Of a DNA stretch of 64,000 nucleotides, positions 23,556 to 33,629 are shown in pieces. The DNA lies in NCBI RefSeq assembly GCF_030817415.1, contig NZ_JAUSZI010000002.1, positions 7,006,001 to 7,070,000 on the forward strand, written 5' to 3'. The translations under genes were made by a program, and so were the position numbers. The notes under the pieces were generated by a model that was not told the origin of the DNA, ran no database searches, and saw only the letters and a list, made by a program, of their open reading frames with translations. Origin of the DNA: Streptomyces umbrinus (GTDB lineage: Bacteria; Actinomycetota; Actinomycetes; Streptomycetales; Streptomycetaceae). Positions within the stretch are counted from its first letter, which is position 1, and each line of letters begins with the position of its first letter.

Positions 23556-25109
23556 GTGGCGGGTTATCGGCCGACGGACTGGCATGTGCTGGACCTGGAG
23601 AAGGATCCGACGCCGGGGGATCCGGTCCGGGTCAAGTCGTTGGCGAAGAGCCTGCATGACTTCGCGGACGACGTGCAGGACGCTCTGCGTCTGGTGAAGG
23701 GGATGGCGGATGAGGATGCCGTCCTGACGATGGTGGGCAAGACCGCCGATGTGTTCCGGGACGAGTTCTCCGGCGTCCCGAAGAACCTCAAGAAGCTGAA
23801 GAAGTCGTACGACCTGGCCGGGGACGCGCTCGCGGCGTACTGGCCGCAGTTGGAACGTGCGCAGGCGTTGGCGGACAAGGCGCTGGCCCAGGGGCGGGAG
23901 GCGCAGGCTGATCTCTCCTCGGCCAAGTCCCGTCTGGCGTCGGCCGATTCGTGGGTGACCCGCGCCAACAAGGAAGCCGACAAGTACAAGGAGGACAAGG
24001 ACGCGGGCAAGGATGTCCCGAAGCCGGACGAGGCCAAGGTCCGTGCCGCGACGAGGGATGCGCAGAGTGCCGAGTCCGCGCAGACGTCCGCCCAGTCGGA
24101 TGTCACCTCTGCCTCCAACGCCCTCGATGCCGCGAAGAAGATGGCGGCTGATGCGCGGAAGATGCGCGAGGACGCGGCCGGTGAGGCGAAGCGCAAGCTG
24201 GACGAGGCGTCCGACGCGGGTATTCAGAACCGTAAGTGGTACGAGGAGGTCGGGGACTGGTTCGTCGACAACTGGGACACCATCGTCGCCGTGTGCAAGG
24301 TCGTCGTCGCCGTCCTCGGGATCATCGCCCTCATTATCGGTGGGCCCATTCTCGGCGCCATCGTGCTCATCGCCGCTCTCGTCGTCCTGGCCGACACCCT
24401 CAACAAATACATGAAGGGGCAGGCATCCCTGTGGGATGTGGCCTTCGCGGCGCTGGACTGCATACCCGGCATGAAGGGCCTCACCACCCTCGGCGGACTC
24501 GCCAAGGGGCTCAAGGGCCTCCGGACCATGAACGGGCTCAAGGCCGGGCTCAAGGGCATGGCCGAGGGCGTTCGCGGCATGAGCGGCGTCTTCAAGGGCG
24601 GAGCCCGCATGCCGGGTGGCCAGATCCCTTACCGGGCGCTGTCCCCGAAGGCCAGGCAGCTCACCCGGGCGCTGGAGAACGGGCACATACCCATCCGGCC
24701 CGGAGAGGTTAATGTTTCCCATCTCTCCGAACTCCAGAGCTTCCACGGGGTCGAGCACGCCATCATCCAGAATCCGGCGGGAGATCTGCGTCTCTTCCGG
24801 GGGACGGAGCGGACGAGTTCCATTCCACGGGACCTCAGGGGACAGGATTACGATTTCATCGCCCATACACACCCGGAAGACCGAATTCCCGGACCGCCCA
24901 ACCGAATAGAAGAGGCGCGGGGAATTCCCAACAGCATGTCGCGGGACCTGGAATACAAAGCGTCGGATCATATGGAAGTTGTCGTCAGCAGGGACGGAAA
25001 TCTGAGATTTTTCGACGGTGCGGGAATCCGTGACCTCCCGCAGGGAACATATCCTGAGGGTGGTCCGGTGAATCCATTGGGGTTCATCGTTCCCGTGCGA
25101 ATGGGATGA
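23556..25109 (+). CDS. T7SS-type polymorphic toxin
   Basis: A 517-residue protein with the modular layout of a secreted polymorphic toxin. Residues 1 to about 180 resemble the putative T7SS secretion-signal domain of streptomycetes (YRPTDWHVLDLEKDPTPGDP; AGDALAAYWPQLERAQALAD) and continue into coiled coil. A long hydrophobic stretch at about 240-282 could be a membrane-passage segment. A Gly/Lys-rich linker (about 300-385) leads to a C-terminal domain (about 386-517) holding an HTHP motif at residues 437-440. Third codon positions in this last domain are visibly richer in A/T than in the rest. The start is GTG 23556. The toxic activity is not identified; a metal-binding, JAB-like fold is possible but the usual S-x-x-D spacing is not met. 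Confidence 0.75.
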   Translation: MAGYRPTDWHVLDLEKDPTPGDPVRVKSLAKSLHDFADDVQDALRLVKGMADEDAVLTMVGKTADVFRDEFSGVPKNLKKLKKSYDLAGDALAAYWPQLERAQALADKALAQGREAQADLSSAKSRLASADSWVTRANKEADKYKEDKDAGKDVPKPDEAKVRAATRDAQSAESAQTSAQSDVTSASNALDAAKKMAADARKMREDAAGEAKRKLDEASDAGIQNRKWYEEVGDWFVDNWDTIVAVCKVVVAVLGIIALIIGGPILGAIVLIAALVVLADTLNKYMKGQASLWDVAFAALDCIPGMKGLTTLGGLAKGLKGLRTMNGLKAGLKGMAEGVRGMSGVFKGGARMPGGQIPYRALSPKARQLTRALENGHIPIRPGEVNVSHLSELQSFHGVEHAIIQNPAGDLRLFRGTERTSSIPRDLRGQDYDFIAHTHPEDRIPGPPNRIEEARGIPNSMSRDLEYKASDHMEVVVSRDGNLRFFDGAGIRDLPQGTYPEGGPVNPLGFIVPVRMG

Positions 25110-25159
25110 CCGATGTGCATATCTTGGCATGAACCGCGCCGCGGAGAGGGAAAGCTGTA

Positions 25160-25879
25160 ATGAGTAATGAACACGCTTCGTGTGTCTTCTGCGGGGAATT
25201 CGTCCTGCACATCCCCGGGTGGGCCAGCAGTGTTCCTTCGTACCGCCTCATGCGGGCGACCTGGCAGGAGGACCACGCGTTCGTGGTCGGGTCGCTCCAC
25301 TTCTCCTGCCTGCGTGCCTCGCCCGCCCGGTCGGAGTTCGCCGCCGAGTTCGCGCAGATCGCGACAGGACACGGAAGGGAGATCACGTATCAGGCGGCCG
25401 GCGAGACCCAGACCCTGATCCAGCCCGGTCTCGGCTACGTCGAGCAGATCTTCCGGGGCGACGAATGCGCCATCCATCGCAGTGACACCCGGGACAGCTG
25501 GCTCGTGCAGGAGTATGCCGGGCCCTGGTACGTGCTGGACCGGCCCCAGTTGGAGGACATCGCGCAAGGGAAGCAGCCTCGTCTCGACCCCGGTGTGGAG
25601 CGGATCGTGCTCCCGCGTGAGCCGATGGCGAATCTCGCCGATGCCACGCTTCCCGAACTCCTGGACAGCCTCGGCGTCACGGACCGGTATCCGGGCCTCG
25701 CGGCGGGGGAGCCGGAGTACGAGTTCTGGAAGTACTTCGCCCCGAAGCGCGTACTGGAGTACGCGGTGATCGCGACCCCGCCCCTGCCGACGGAGGCGGC
25801 CGCGTTCCTGCGTGACTACGCCCCGGGCTATCAGCCGATCGACCTCGACGCACTCGAACGCGACGAGCCCCGGAGCTGA
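25160..25879 (+). CDS. Putative immunity protein for the upstream toxin
   Basis: A 239-residue soluble protein with no signal peptide, starting at ATG 25160 behind GAGAGGG, 50 bp after the toxin gene. It has an N-terminal CxxC (SCVFCGEF) that could bind zinc, and a body rich in aromatic residues (YAGPWYVLDRPQLEDIAQG, EYEFWKYFAPKRVLEYAV). Its place directly after a toxin tip, on the same strand, is where immunity genes normally lie. I do not recognise the family by sequence. Confidence 0.55.
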   Translation: MSNEHASCVFCGEFVLHIPGWASSVPSYRLMRATWQEDHAFVVGSLHFSCLRASPARSEFAAEFAQIATGHGREITYQAAGETQTLIQPGLGYVEQIFRGDECAIHRSDTRDSWLVQEYAGPWYVLDRPQLEDIAQGKQPRLDPGVERIVLPREPMANLADATLPELLDSLGVTDRYPGLAAGEPEYEFWKYFAPKRVLEYAVIATPPLPTEAAAFLRDYAPGYQPIDLDALERDEPRS

Positions 25880-26030
25880 GAAGCCGGACGACGTGGGCCG
25901 GGGGCAGGCCCGCCGACCGCGAGCGACCGCGATCGTGTCGCGAGTGCAGGACGGCTGCGAGACCGGGCGCCTCACGCCCCGAAGGCGTCCCGCAGTGGGG
26001 CCCGCCCGGCCCGCCCGTGCGAGCCTGTGT

Positions 26031-26058
26031 TTGACCTGCGTCACCCTGGGGGTATTCT
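26031..26058 (+). promoter_or_regulatory. Probable rpsJ (S10 operon) promoter
   Basis: TTGACC at 26031-26036 and TATTCT at 26053-26058 with 16-bp spacing. The -35 hexamer is the same as in the probable rpsL and rplM promoters. Confidence 0.65.
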
Positions 26059-26358
26059 CTCCGGCTCGATTGGCCAGCCGTACGCCCCGTATGGCAGACT
26101 GTCGGGGTTGCTCGGTTGAGTGCCGATGCTGCGCGCCTCCCGCCGGGAGGACCGGAAGCGAGTCCCACAGTACTCGTCGCTCCAACTGCCGTAAGGCAGC
26201 GCTGGAGCGGACGTACGGGAATCTTCCGGGAAGTGTCAGCGGGGTGCCGACCAGGCGCCCGGTGGGTGTTCAGCCCCCGGTCCAGCGGTTGTCTTTTGGG
26301 CTCGGCCGCGTCCCTCGGTAGGGAAATCCACTCGTGGATATCTCTGTCAGCAGGAGCG

Positions 26359-26383
26359 CGACACGCCCGACCGCGTGGGTCGG
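26359..26383 (+). promoter_or_regulatory. Leader stem-loop shared with the rpsL leader
   Basis: CGACAC plus an 18-base core at 26366-26383 identical to 9602-9619. It lies 64 nt before the rpsJ start and is followed by a second short hairpin (GAACCC...GGGTTC). Confidence 0.6.
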
Positions 26384-26447
26384 AGGCAAGGGACGCGAAC
26401 CCCCGGGTTCCAGAGCGTTAAACGAGACTAAGGACTACTGAGTAGCC

Positions 26448-26756
26448 ATGGCGGGACAGAAGATCCGCATCCGGCTCAAGGCCTACGACCACGAGGTCAT
26501 CGACAGCTCGGCGAAGAAGATCGTCGAGACGGTGACGCGAACTGGTGCGTCTGTCGCGGGCCCGGTGCCGCTGCCCACTGAGAAGAACGTGTACTGCGTC
26601 ATCAAGTCGCCGCACAAGTACAAGGACTCGCGCGAGCACTTCGAGATGCGCACGCACAAGCGCCTGATCGACATCCTCGACCCGACGCCCAAGACCGTTG
26701 ACTCCCTGATGCGACTCGACCTCCCGGCCGGTGTCGACATCGAGATCAAGCTCTAG
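26448..26756 (+). CDS. rpsJ: 30S ribosomal protein S10
   Basis: A 102-residue protein of the 30S head, also the NusE transcription factor in antitermination complexes. Sequence signatures are [18 protein letters not shown] and [21 protein letters not shown] 26448 has only a distant AAGGA site. First gene of the large S10 cluster; rplC follows after 17 bp. Confidence 0.98.
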   Translation: MAGQKIRIRLKAYDHEVIDSSAKKIVETVTRTGASVAGPVPLPTEKNVYCVIKSPHKYKDSREHFEMRTHKRLIDILDPTPKTVDSLMRLDLPAGVDIEIKL

Positions 26757-26773
26757 GGGCCGGTGATCTGAGA

Positions 26774-27418
26774 ATGGCTAAGCAGATCAAGGGCATCCTG
26801 GGCGAGAAGCTCGGCATGACGCAGGTGTGGGACGAGAACAACCGTGTTGTTCCCGTGACGGTCGTCAAGGCCTCCCCCAACGTCGTCACCCAGGTCCGTA
26901 CGAACGACTCCGACGGCTACGAAGCGGTCCAGATCGCCTTCGGCGAGATCGACCCGCGCAAGGTGAACAAGCCCCTCAAGGGTCACTTCGCCAAGGCCGA
27001 CGTCACCCCCCGCCGCCACCTCGTCGAGATCCGCACCGCGGACGCCTCCGAGTACACGCTCGGCCAGGAGATCTCCGCTGAGGTCTTCGAGTCCGGCGTC
27101 AAGGTGGACGTGACCGGCACGAGCAAGGGCAAGGGCTTCGCCGGTGTCATGAAGCGTCACAACTTCAAGGGACTCGGCGCCGGTCACGGCACCCAGCGCA
27201 AGCACCGCTCTCCCGGCTCCATCGGTGGCTGTGCCACCCCGGGCCGTGTGTTCAAGGGCCTCCGCATGGCGGGTCGCATGGGCAACGAGCGGGTCACCAC
27301 CCAGAACCTGACCGTCCACGCCGTTGACGCGGAGAAGGGTCTGCTGCTCATCAAGGGCGCGGTTCCCGGTCCGAACGGCGGCCTCGTCCTGGTCCGCACT
27401 GCGGCCAAGGGGGCCTGA
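26774..27418 (+). CDS. rplC: 50S ribosomal protein L3
   Basis: A 214-residue large-subunit assembly protein that contacts the peptidyl transferase centre. The tip segment around [20 protein letters not shown] is intact, the region where pleuromutilin and linezolid resistance changes occur in other species. Seven bases separate its stop from the rplD ATG. Confidence 0.97.
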   Translation: MAKQIKGILGEKLGMTQVWDENNRVVPVTVVKASPNVVTQVRTNDSDGYEAVQIAFGEIDPRKVNKPLKGHFAKADVTPRRHLVEIRTADASEYTLGQEISAEVFESGVKVDVTGTSKGKGFAGVMKRHNFKGLGAGHGTQRKHRSPGSIGGCATPGRVFKGLRMAGRMGNERVTTQNLTVHAVDAEKGLLLIKGAVPGPNGGLVLVRTAAKGA

Positions 27419-27425
27419 GGTAACG

Positions 27426-28091
27426 ATGAGCACTGTTGACATCCTTTCGCCGGCAGGCGACAAGACCGGGACGGTCGAGCTCCCCGCGGAGATCTTCGAC
27501 GTCGAGAAGATCAGCATCCCGCTGCTTCACCAGGTCGTAGTCGCCCAGCTGGCCGCTGCCCGCCAGGGCACGCACAAGACCAAGACCCGTGGCGAGGTTC
27601 GCGGTGGCGGTAAGAAGCCTTACCGCCAGAAGGGCACCGGCCGCGCCCGTCAGGGCTCGACCCGCGCGCCCCAGTTCGCCGGTGGTGGCGTCGTGCACGG
27701 TCCCGTGCCGCGTGACTACTCGCAGCGGACCCCGAAGAAGATGAAGGCCGCGGCCCTGCGCCACGCCCTCACCGACCGGGCCCGCAACGCTCGCATCCAC
27801 GTCGTCACCGGCGTGGTCGACGGCGAGATCTCCACGAAGGCCGCGAAGTCCCTGCTGGGCAAGATCAGCGAGCGCAAGAACGTGCTCCTGGTCATCTCCC
27901 GCGAGGACGAGCAGGGCCTGCTCTCCGCACGCAACCTGCCCCAGGTGCACATCCTGGAGCCGGGCCAGCTGAACACGTACGACGTTCTCGTCTCGGACGA
28001 CGTGGTCTTCACCCAGGCCGCTTTCGAGTCCTTCGTGTCTGGCGCGCCCTCTGCAGAGCGGAACGCTGACACCGAAGGGAGCGAAGCCTGA
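27426..28091 (+). CDS. rplD: 50S ribosomal protein L4
   Basis: A 221-residue protein lining the exit tunnel. The start is ATG 27426 ([15 protein letters not shown]), which matches streptomycete L4; earlier in-frame codons lie inside rplC. The tunnel-loop segment [18 protein letters not shown] (macrolide contact region) is wild type. The stop codon overlaps the rplW ATG by one base (TGATG). In E. coli L4 represses the S10 operon, but no matching structure was identified here. Confidence 0.97.
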   Translation: MSTVDILSPAGDKTGTVELPAEIFDVEKISIPLLHQVVVAQLAAARQGTHKTKTRGEVRGGGKKPYRQKGTGRARQGSTRAPQFAGGGVVHGPVPRDYSQRTPKKMKAAALRHALTDRARNARIHVVTGVVDGEISTKAAKSLLGKISERKNVLLVISREDEQGLLSARNLPQVHILEPGQLNTYDVLVSDDVVFTQAAFESFVSGAPSAERNADTEGSEA

Positions 28092-28507
28092 TGGCTACGC
28101 GTCACCCGAGCATCGCCTCGAAGGCCGCCAAGGCCAAGAAGGTCGCGCGCGTCGCCAAGGCGAAGCGCCACGCCACCGAGGGCAAGAACACCGTCGAGAC
28201 CCCGCTGAGCAAGTCCTTCACGGATCCCCGTGACGTGCTCCTCAAGCCGGTCGTCTCGGAGAAGAGCTACGCGCTGCTCGACGAGGGCAAGTACACCTTC
28301 ATCGTCGCGCCCGGCTCCAACAAGACGCAGATCAAGGAGGCCGTCCAGGCGGTCTTCTCGGTCAAGGTCACCGGGGTCAACACGATCAACCGTCAGGGCA
28401 AGCGCAAGCGCACCCGCACCGGCTTCGGCAAGCGTGCGGACAGCAAGCGCGCGATCGTGACCCTCGCTGAGGGCGACCGTATCGACATCTTCGGCCAGGC
28501 CTCCTAA
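28091..28507 (+). CDS. rplW: 50S ribosomal protein L23 with N-terminal extension
   Basis: A 138-residue L23, the docking site for trigger factor and the signal recognition particle at the tunnel exit. The conserved core starts near residue 46 ([20 protein letters not shown]). The first 45 residues form a Lys/Ala-rich extension seen in streptomycetes. It is translationally coupled to rplD. Confidence 0.97.
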   Translation: MATRHPSIASKAAKAKKVARVAKAKRHATEGKNTVETPLSKSFTDPRDVLLKPVVSEKSYALLDEGKYTFIVAPGSNKTQIKEAVQAVFSVKVTGVNTINRQGKRKRTRTGFGKRADSKRAIVTLAEGDRIDIFGQAS

Positions 28508-28546
28508 CGGAGCGCCCTGGTCCGAATATCGGACGAGGACTGAGAA

Positions 28547-29383
28547 ATGGGAATCCGCAAGTACAAGCCGACTACGCCGGGCCGTCGTGGCTCCAGCGTC
28601 GCCGACTTCGTCGAGGTCACGCGGTCCACGCCGGAGAAGTCGCTGGTTCGCCCGCTGCACAGCAAGGGCGGCCGTAACAATTCCGGTCGTGTGACCGTTC
28701 GCCACCAGGGTGGTGGACACAAGCGCGCCTACCGTGTCATCGACTTCCGTCGCCATGACAAGGACGGCGTGCCGGCGAAGGTCGCGCACATCGAGTACGA
28801 CCCCAACCGCACCGCGCGCATCGCGCTGCTTCACTACGCGGACGGCGAGAAGCGCTACATCCTCGCCCCCCGCAACCTGTCGCAGGGCGACCGCGTCGAG
28901 AACGGTCCCGGGGCCGACATCAAGCCGGGCAACAACCTGGCCCTCCGCAACATCCCGGTCGGTACCACGATCCACGCGATCGAGCTCCGTCCCGGTGGCG
29001 GTGCCAAGTTCGCCCGCTCCGCCGGTGCCTCCGTGCAGCTGCTCGCGAAGGAGGGCCAGATGGCCCACCTGCGCATGCCGTCCGGAGAGATCCGCCTGGT
29101 CGACGTGCGCTGCCGCGCCACCGTCGGCGAGGTCGGCAACGCCGAGCAGTCGAACATCAACTGGGGCAAGGCCGGCCGCAAGCGCTGGCTGGGCGTCCGC
29201 CCGACCGTTCGCGGTGTGGCGATGAACCCGGTTGACCACCCGCACGGTGGTGGTGAGGGCAAGACCTCCGGTGGACGTCACCCGGTCTCGCCGTGGGGTC
29301 AGAAGGAGGGTCGTACTCGTTCGCCGAAGAAGGCTTCGAACAAGTACATCGTCCGCCGCCGCAAGACGAACAAGAAGCGCTAG
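28547..29383 (+). CDS. rplB: 50S ribosomal protein L2
   Basis: A 278-residue 23S rRNA binding protein needed for subunit joining and peptidyl transfer. It begins [17 protein letters not shown] and contains the conserved [13 protein letters not shown] segment with the essential His in the peptidyl transferase region. Standard length; rpsS begins 12 bp later. Confidence 0.98.
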   Translation: MGIRKYKPTTPGRRGSSVADFVEVTRSTPEKSLVRPLHSKGGRNNSGRVTVRHQGGGHKRAYRVIDFRRHDKDGVPAKVAHIEYDPNRTARIALLHYADGEKRYILAPRNLSQGDRVENGPGADIKPGNNLALRNIPVGTTIHAIELRPGGGAKFARSAGASVQLLAKEGQMAHLRMPSGEIRLVDVRCRATVGEVGNAEQSNINWGKAGRKRWLGVRPTVRGVAMNPVDHPHGGGEGKTSGGRHPVSPWGQKEGRTRSPKKASNKYIVRRRKTNKKR

Positions 29384-29395
29384 GAGCGGGTTTAG

Positions 29396-29677
29396 ATGCC
29401 GCGCAGTCTCAAGAAGGGGCCCTTCGTCGACGACCACCTGATCAAGAAGGTGGACGCCCAGAACGAAGCCGGTTCCAAGAACGTCATCAAGACCTGGTCC
29501 CGTCGCTCGATGATCATCCCGGCCATGCTCGGCCACACGATCGCGGTGCACAACGGCAAGACCCACATTCCGGTGTTTGTCACCGAGTCGATGGTCGGCC
29601 ACAAGCTCGGCGAGTTCTCGCCGACGCGCACCTTCCGGGGTCACGTCAAGGACGACCGGAAGTCGAAGCGCCGCTAA
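29396..29677 (+). CDS. rpsS: 30S ribosomal protein S19
   Basis: A 93-residue 30S head protein that binds S13. It starts [15 protein letters not shown] at ATG 29396 behind AGGAGCGGG, and contains [20 protein letters not shown]. Confidence 0.98.
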   Translation: MPRSLKKGPFVDDHLIKKVDAQNEAGSKNVIKTWSRRSMIIPAMLGHTIAVHNGKTHIPVFVTESMVGHKLGEFSPTRTFRGHVKDDRKSKRR

Positions 29678-29719
29678 CGCGGGGTGGAATCGACCATGAC
29701 AGACACTGGAAGGACAACC

Positions 29720-30067
29720 ATGGAAGCCAGGGCCCAGGCGCGGTACATCCGCGTTACGCCCATGAAGGCCCGCCGCGTGGTGGACCTTATCCGTGGCATG
29801 GATGCCACGGAGGCTCAGGCGGTCCTGCGTTTCGCCCCGCAGGCCGCGAGCGTGCCGGTCGGCAAGGTGCTTGACAGCGCCATTGCCAACGCCGCACACA
29901 ACTACGACCACACCGACGCCGGCAGCCTTGTCATCTCCGAGGCCTACGTCGACGAGGGCCCGACCCTGAAGCGGTTCCGTCCGCGTGCCCAGGGCCGTGC
30001 CTACCGGATCCGCAAGCGGACCAGCCACATCACCGTGGTCGTCAGCAGCAAGGAAGGAACCCGGTAA
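29720..30067 (+). CDS. rplV: 50S ribosomal protein L22
   Basis: A 115-residue tunnel protein. I place the start at ATG 29720 ([20 protein letters not shown]), which has GGAAGGA directly upstream and matches the length I recall for streptomycetes. The in-frame ATG 29696 would add eight residues and also has a purine-rich region, so it cannot be excluded. The stop overlaps the rpsC ATG by one base (TAATG). Confidence 0.93.
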   Translation: MEARAQARYIRVTPMKARRVVDLIRGMDATEAQAVLRFAPQAASVPVGKVLDSAIANAAHNYDHTDAGSLVISEAYVDEGPTLKRFRPRAQGRAYRIRKRTSHITVVVSSKEGTR

Positions 30068-30930
30068 TGGGCCAGAAGGTTAACCCGCATGGGTTCCGGC
30101 TCGGCATCACCACGGACTTCAAGTCCCGTTGGTACGCCGACAAGCTGTACAAGGACTACGTCAAGGAAGACGTCGCCATCCGTCGGATGATGACGTCCGG
30201 CATGGAGCGCGCCGGCATCTCGAAGGTTGAGATCGAGCGCACCCGTGACCGCGTCCGTGTGGACATCCACACCGCGCGCCCGGGCATCGTCATCGGCCGT
30301 CGTGGCGCCGAGGCCGACCGCATCCGCGGCGACCTCGAGAAGCTGACCGGCAAGCAGGTCCAGCTGAACATCCTTGAGGTCAAGAGCCCGGAGACGGACG
30401 CTCAGCTGGTGGCCCAGGCCGTCGCCGAGCAGCTGTCCTCCCGCGTCTCCTTCCGTCGTGCCATGCGCAAGAGCATGCAGGGCACGATGAAGGCCGGCGC
30501 CAAGGGCATCAAGATCCAGTGTGGTGGCCGTCTCGGCGGCGCCGAGATGTCCCGCTCGGAGTTCTACCGCGAGGGCCGTGTGCCCCTGCACACGCTCCGC
30601 GCGAACGTCGACTACGGCTTCTTCGAGGCCAAGACGACCTTCGGCCGTATCGGTGTGAAGGTCTGGATCTACAAGGGCGACGTCAAGAACATCGCCGAGG
30701 TCCGCGCCGAGAACGCCGCAGCCCGCGCGGGCAACCGCCCGGCCCGTGGTGGCGGCCCGGGCGGCGACCGTCCGGCCCGTGGCGGTGGCCGCGGTGGCGA
30801 GCGTGGCGGCCGCGGCCGCAAGCCGCAGCAGCAGTCCGCGCCGGCTGCCGAGGCCCCCAAGGCCGAGGCTCCGGCGGCTGCCGCTCCGGCTGAGGCAGCG
30901 CCCTCTTCTACTGGCGGAACGGAGGCCTGA
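30067..30930 (+). CDS. rpsC: 30S ribosomal protein S3 with low-complexity tail
   Basis: A 287-residue protein at the mRNA entry site. Residues 1 to about 216 form the usual KH domain ([15 protein letters not shown]) and C-terminal domain. The last 70 residues are a Gly/Arg-rich stretch (about 218-250) followed by an Ala/Pro/Glu-rich tail. Such tails are seen in actinobacterial S3 and are of unknown role. It is coupled to rplV by a one-base overlap. Confidence 0.97.
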   Translation: MGQKVNPHGFRLGITTDFKSRWYADKLYKDYVKEDVAIRRMMTSGMERAGISKVEIERTRDRVRVDIHTARPGIVIGRRGAEADRIRGDLEKLTGKQVQLNILEVKSPETDAQLVAQAVAEQLSSRVSFRRAMRKSMQGTMKAGAKGIKIQCGGRLGGAEMSRSEFYREGRVPLHTLRANVDYGFFEAKTTFGRIGVKVWIYKGDVKNIAEVRAENAAARAGNRPARGGGPGGDRPARGGGRGGERGGRGRKPQQQSAPAAEAPKAEAPAAAAPAEAAPSSTGGTEA

Positions 30931-30935
30931 CCGAA

Positions 30936-31355
30936 ATGCTGATCCCCCGTAGGGTCAAGCACCGCAAGCAGCACCACCCCAAGCGCCGTGGTCAGGCCAA
31001 GGGTGGTACGGAGGTTTCGTTCGGCGAGTACGGCATTCAGGCCCTCACGCCGGCGTACGTGACGAACCGCCAGATCGAGGCGGCTCGTATCGCGATGACC
31101 CGTCACATCAAGCGTGGCGGCAAGGTCTGGATCAACATCTACCCGGACCGCCCGCTGACCAAGAAGCCCGCCGAGACCCGCATGGGTTCCGGTAAGGGTT
31201 CCCCCGAGTGGTGGGTCGCGAACGTGCACCCGGGCCGGGTCATGTTCGAGCTGTCCTACCCCAACGAGAAGATCGCCCGTGAGGCCCTCACTCGCGCAGC
31301 CCACAAGCTGCCGATGAAGTGCCGGATCGTCAAGCGCGAGGCAGGTGAAGCGTGA
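30936..31355 (+). CDS. rplP: 50S ribosomal protein L16
   Basis: A 139-residue protein near the A-site tRNA elbow. It begins [19 protein letters not shown] and contains [20 protein letters not shown]. The ATG at 30936 has GGAGG upstream, and the stop overlaps the rpmC start (TGATG). Confidence 0.98.
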   Translation: MLIPRRVKHRKQHHPKRRGQAKGGTEVSFGEYGIQALTPAYVTNRQIEAARIAMTRHIKRGGKVWINIYPDRPLTKKPAETRMGSGKGSPEWWVANVHPGRVMFELSYPNEKIAREALTRAAHKLPMKCRIVKREAGEA

Positions 31356-31579
31356 TGTCGGCCGGTACCAAGGCGTCCGAGCTGCGCGAACTGGGTGACG
31401 AGGAGCTTCTCGCGAAGCTCCGCGAAGCCAAGGAAGAGCTGTTCAACCTCCGCTTCCAGGCGGCGACCGGTCAGCTCGAGAACCACGGTCGGCTGAAGGC
31501 CGTCCGCAAGGACATCGCGCGGATCTACACCCTGATGCGTGAGCGCGAGCTGGGCATCGAGACGGTGGAGAGCGCCTGA
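31355..31579 (+). CDS. rpmC: 50S ribosomal protein L29
   Basis: A 74-residue protein at the tunnel exit near L23 ([20 protein letters not shown]). I choose ATG 31355, which overlaps the rplP stop by one base and gives the usual N-terminus MSAGTK; a GTG three bases upstream is less likely. Its own stop overlaps the rpsQ start. Confidence 0.97.
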   Translation: MSAGTKASELRELGDEELLAKLREAKEELFNLRFQAATGQLENHGRLKAVRKDIARIYTLMRERELGIETVESA

Positions 31580-31866
31580 TGAGCGAGAGCAACGTGACTG
31601 AAGAGACCAAGACGAGCCGCGGTTTCCGCAAGACCCGTGAGGGTCTGGTCGTCAGCGACAAGATGGACAAGACCGTCGTCGTCGCCGTCGAGGACCGCGT
31701 CAAGCACGCGCTGTACGGCAAGGTCATCCGCCGTACGAACAAGCTCAAGGCCCACGACGAGCAGAACGCTGCGGGCGTCGGCGACCGAGTCATCATCATG
31801 GAGACCCGGCCGCTGTCCGCGACAAAGCGCTGGCGCATCGTCGAGATCCTCGAGAAGGCCAAGTAA
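31579..31866 (+). CDS. rpsQ: 30S ribosomal protein S17
   Basis: A 95-residue primary 16S rRNA binder. The conserved core (KTRGFRKTR-like start, [39 protein letters not shown]) follows a short acidic N-terminus. It begins inside the rpmC stop (TGATG). Confidence 0.98.
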   Translation: MSESNVTEETKTSRGFRKTREGLVVSDKMDKTVVVAVEDRVKHALYGKVIRRTNKLKAHDEQNAAGVGDRVIIMETRPLSATKRWRIVEILEKAK

Positions 31867-31870
31867 TTCT

Positions 31871-31892
31871 CCTGCGGGGCACCCCCCGCAGG
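31871..31892 (+). other. Intra-operon hairpin between rpsQ and rplN
   Basis: Nine-base perfect arms (31871-31879 and 31884-31892) with a four-base loop in the 111-bp gap. No T-run follows. It may be a weak attenuator, or an mRNA-stability or processing structure at the S10/spc boundary. Confidence 0.6.
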
Positions 31893-31977
31893 ACAGTTCC
31901 GCCAGGCTCGGCAGGGGTCCGAATCCCGTACAGGACAAGGCCCCTGCCGGGAACCGGCAGACAATCAGGAGATAGAC

Positions 31978-32346
31978 GTGATCCAGCAGGAGTCGCGACT
32001 GCGTGTCGCCGACAACACTGGTGCGAAGGAGATCCTTTGCATCCGTGTGCTCGGTGGCTCCGGTCGCCGCTACGCGGGCATCGGTGACGTGATCGTCGCC
32101 ACCGTCAAGGACGCGATCCCCGGCGGCAACGTGAAGAAGGGTGACGTCATCAAGGCGGTCATCGTTCGCACCGTCAAGGAGCGCCGCCGTCCGGACGGCT
32201 CGTACATCCGCTTCGACGAGAACGCCGCCGTCATTCTGAAGAACGACGGCGACCCTCGCGGCACCCGCATCTTCGGCCCGGTGGGCCGGGAGCTGCGCGA
32301 GAAGAAGTTCATGAAGATCATCTCGCTCGCGCCGGAGGTGCTGTAA
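31978..32346 (+). CDS. rplN: 50S ribosomal protein L14
   Basis: A 122-residue protein at the subunit interface; it starts [19 protein letters not shown] at GTG 31978 and ends [13 protein letters not shown], as in other streptomycetes. First gene of the spc cluster, after the rpsQ-rplN gap. Confidence 0.98.
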   Translation: MIQQESRLRVADNTGAKEILCIRVLGGSGRRYAGIGDVIVATVKDAIPGGNVKKGDVIKAVIVRTVKERRRPDGSYIRFDENAAVILKNDGDPRGTRIFGPVGRELREKKFMKIISLAPEVL

Positions 32347-32348
32347 GC

Positions 32349-32672
32349 ATGAAGATCAAGAAGGGCGACCTGGTACAGGTCATCACCGGTAAGGACAAGG
32401 GCAAGCAGGGCAAGGTCATCGCGGCCTACCCCCGCGAGGACCGCGTCCTGGTCGAGGGTGTCAACCGGGTCAAGAAGCACACCAAGGCCGGCCCGACCGC
32501 TCGCGGTTCGCAGGCCGGTGGCATCGTCACGACCGAGGCGCCCGTCCACGTCTCCAACGTCCAGCTGGTCGTTGAGAAGGACGGCAACAAGGTCGTCACG
32601 CGTGTCGGTTACCGCTTCGACGACGAGGGCAACAAGGTTCGCGTTGCCAAGCGGACGGGTGAGGACATCTGA
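32349..32672 (+). CDS. rplX: 50S ribosomal protein L24
   Basis: A 107-residue assembly initiator with the KOW motif at residues 4-30 ([18 protein letters not shown]). It starts 2 bp after rplN and its stop overlaps the rplE start (TGATG). Confidence 0.98.
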   Translation: MKIKKGDLVQVITGKDKGKQGKVIAAYPREDRVLVEGVNRVKKHTKAGPTARGSQAGGIVTTEAPVHVSNVQLVVEKDGNKVVTRVGYRFDDEGNKVRVAKRTGEDI

Positions 32673-33229
32673 TGGCTACCACCACGATTCCGCGTCTCAA
32701 GACGAAGTACCGCGAGGAGATCGCGGGCAAGCTGCAGGAAGAGTTCTCCTACGAGAACGTCATGCAGACCCCGGGTCTCGTCAAGATCGTGGTCAACATG
32801 GGTGTGGGCGACGCCGCCCGCGACTCCAAGCTGATCGACGGCGCGATTCGCGACCTCACCACGATCACCGGTCAGAAGCCGGCCGTCACCAAGGCCCGTA
32901 AGTCCATCGCGCAGTTCAAGCTGCGTGAGGGCCAGCCGATCGGTGCCCACGTCACGCTTCGTGGCGACCGCATGTGGGAGTTCCTGGACCGCACCCTGTC
33001 GCTCGCGCTGCCGCGCATCCGCGACTTCCGTGGTCTGTCCCCCAAGCAGTTCGACGGCCGTGGCAACTACACCTTCGGTCTCACGGAGCAGGTCATGTTC
33101 CACGAGATCGACCAGGACAAGATCGACCGCGTCCGGGGTATGGACATCACCGTGGTCACCACGGCGACCAACGACGCCGAAGGCCGTGCCCTTCTCCGTC
33201 ACCTCGGCTTCCCCTTCAAGGAGGCGTAA
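32672..33229 (+). CDS. rplE: 50S ribosomal protein L5
   Basis: A 185-residue 5S rRNA binding protein ([54 protein letters not shown]). Standard length; coupled to rplX. Confidence 0.98.
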   Translation: MATTTIPRLKTKYREEIAGKLQEEFSYENVMQTPGLVKIVVNMGVGDAARDSKLIDGAIRDLTTITGQKPAVTKARKSIAQFKLREGQPIGAHVTLRGDRMWEFLDRTLSLALPRIRDFRGLSPKQFDGRGNYTFGLTEQVMFHEIDQDKIDRVRGMDITVVTTATNDAEGRALLRHLGFPFKEA

Positions 33230-33234
33230 GCGAG

Positions 33235-33420
33235 ATGGCGAAGAAGGCTCTGATTGCCAAGGCTGCTCGTAAGCCCAAGTTCGGCGTACGTGGCTACACG
33301 CGCTGCCAGCGCTGCGGCCGTCCGCACTCCGTGTACCGCAAGTTCGGCCTCTGCCGTGTGTGCCTTCGTGAGATGGCTCACCGTGGCGAGCTGCCGGGCG
33401 TGACCAAGAGCTCCTGGTAA
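33235..33420 (+). CDS. rpsN: 30S ribosomal protein S14, zinc-binding type Z
   Basis: A 61-residue S14 of the short zinc-containing form. The ligands CQRC and CRVC form two CxxC pairs. Streptomycetes usually keep a zinc-free paralogue elsewhere under Zur control; this copy in the spc cluster is the zinc-replete form. ATG 33235 lies five bases after the rplE stop. Confidence 0.97.
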   Translation: MAKKALIAKAARKPKFGVRGYTRCQRCGRPHSVYRKFGLCRVCLREMAHRGELPGVTKSSW

Positions 33421-33629
33421 TCCCCTACTTCGGGATTCCAGAGGCTCTCGGTAAGTAAAGGGCGATGTCGGGCGCCCATCCCTCCATGGCTTAGGCTAGG
33501 AGGGTTGGGCGCCTGGACGCCCGTACGACTTACTACGCCGTAGGTCCCCGCACCGCACCCGTCCCGCCACTGAGTGGGGAGAGGGATGGCGCACTGGAAA
33601 CCCCGGCGAGAGAGGCCGAAGGCCAATTC

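Larger units (their letters stand above)
25880..26447 (+). other. Long upstream region of the S10 operon
   Basis: This 568-bp gap holds no supported gene. It contains a probable promoter (26031-26058), the stem-loop shared with the rpsL leader (26359-26383) and a GAACCCCCGGGTTC hairpin at about 26398-26411. The transcript from 26065 would have a leader of about 380 nt, long enough for ribosomal-protein feedback control. Confidence 0.6.

Noticed and set aside
24861..24872. Clear JAMM/JAB protease assignment for the toxin tip
   Set aside because: HTHP is present, but the downstream Ser/Asp spacing does not fit the usual S-x-x-D, so I leave the activity open.
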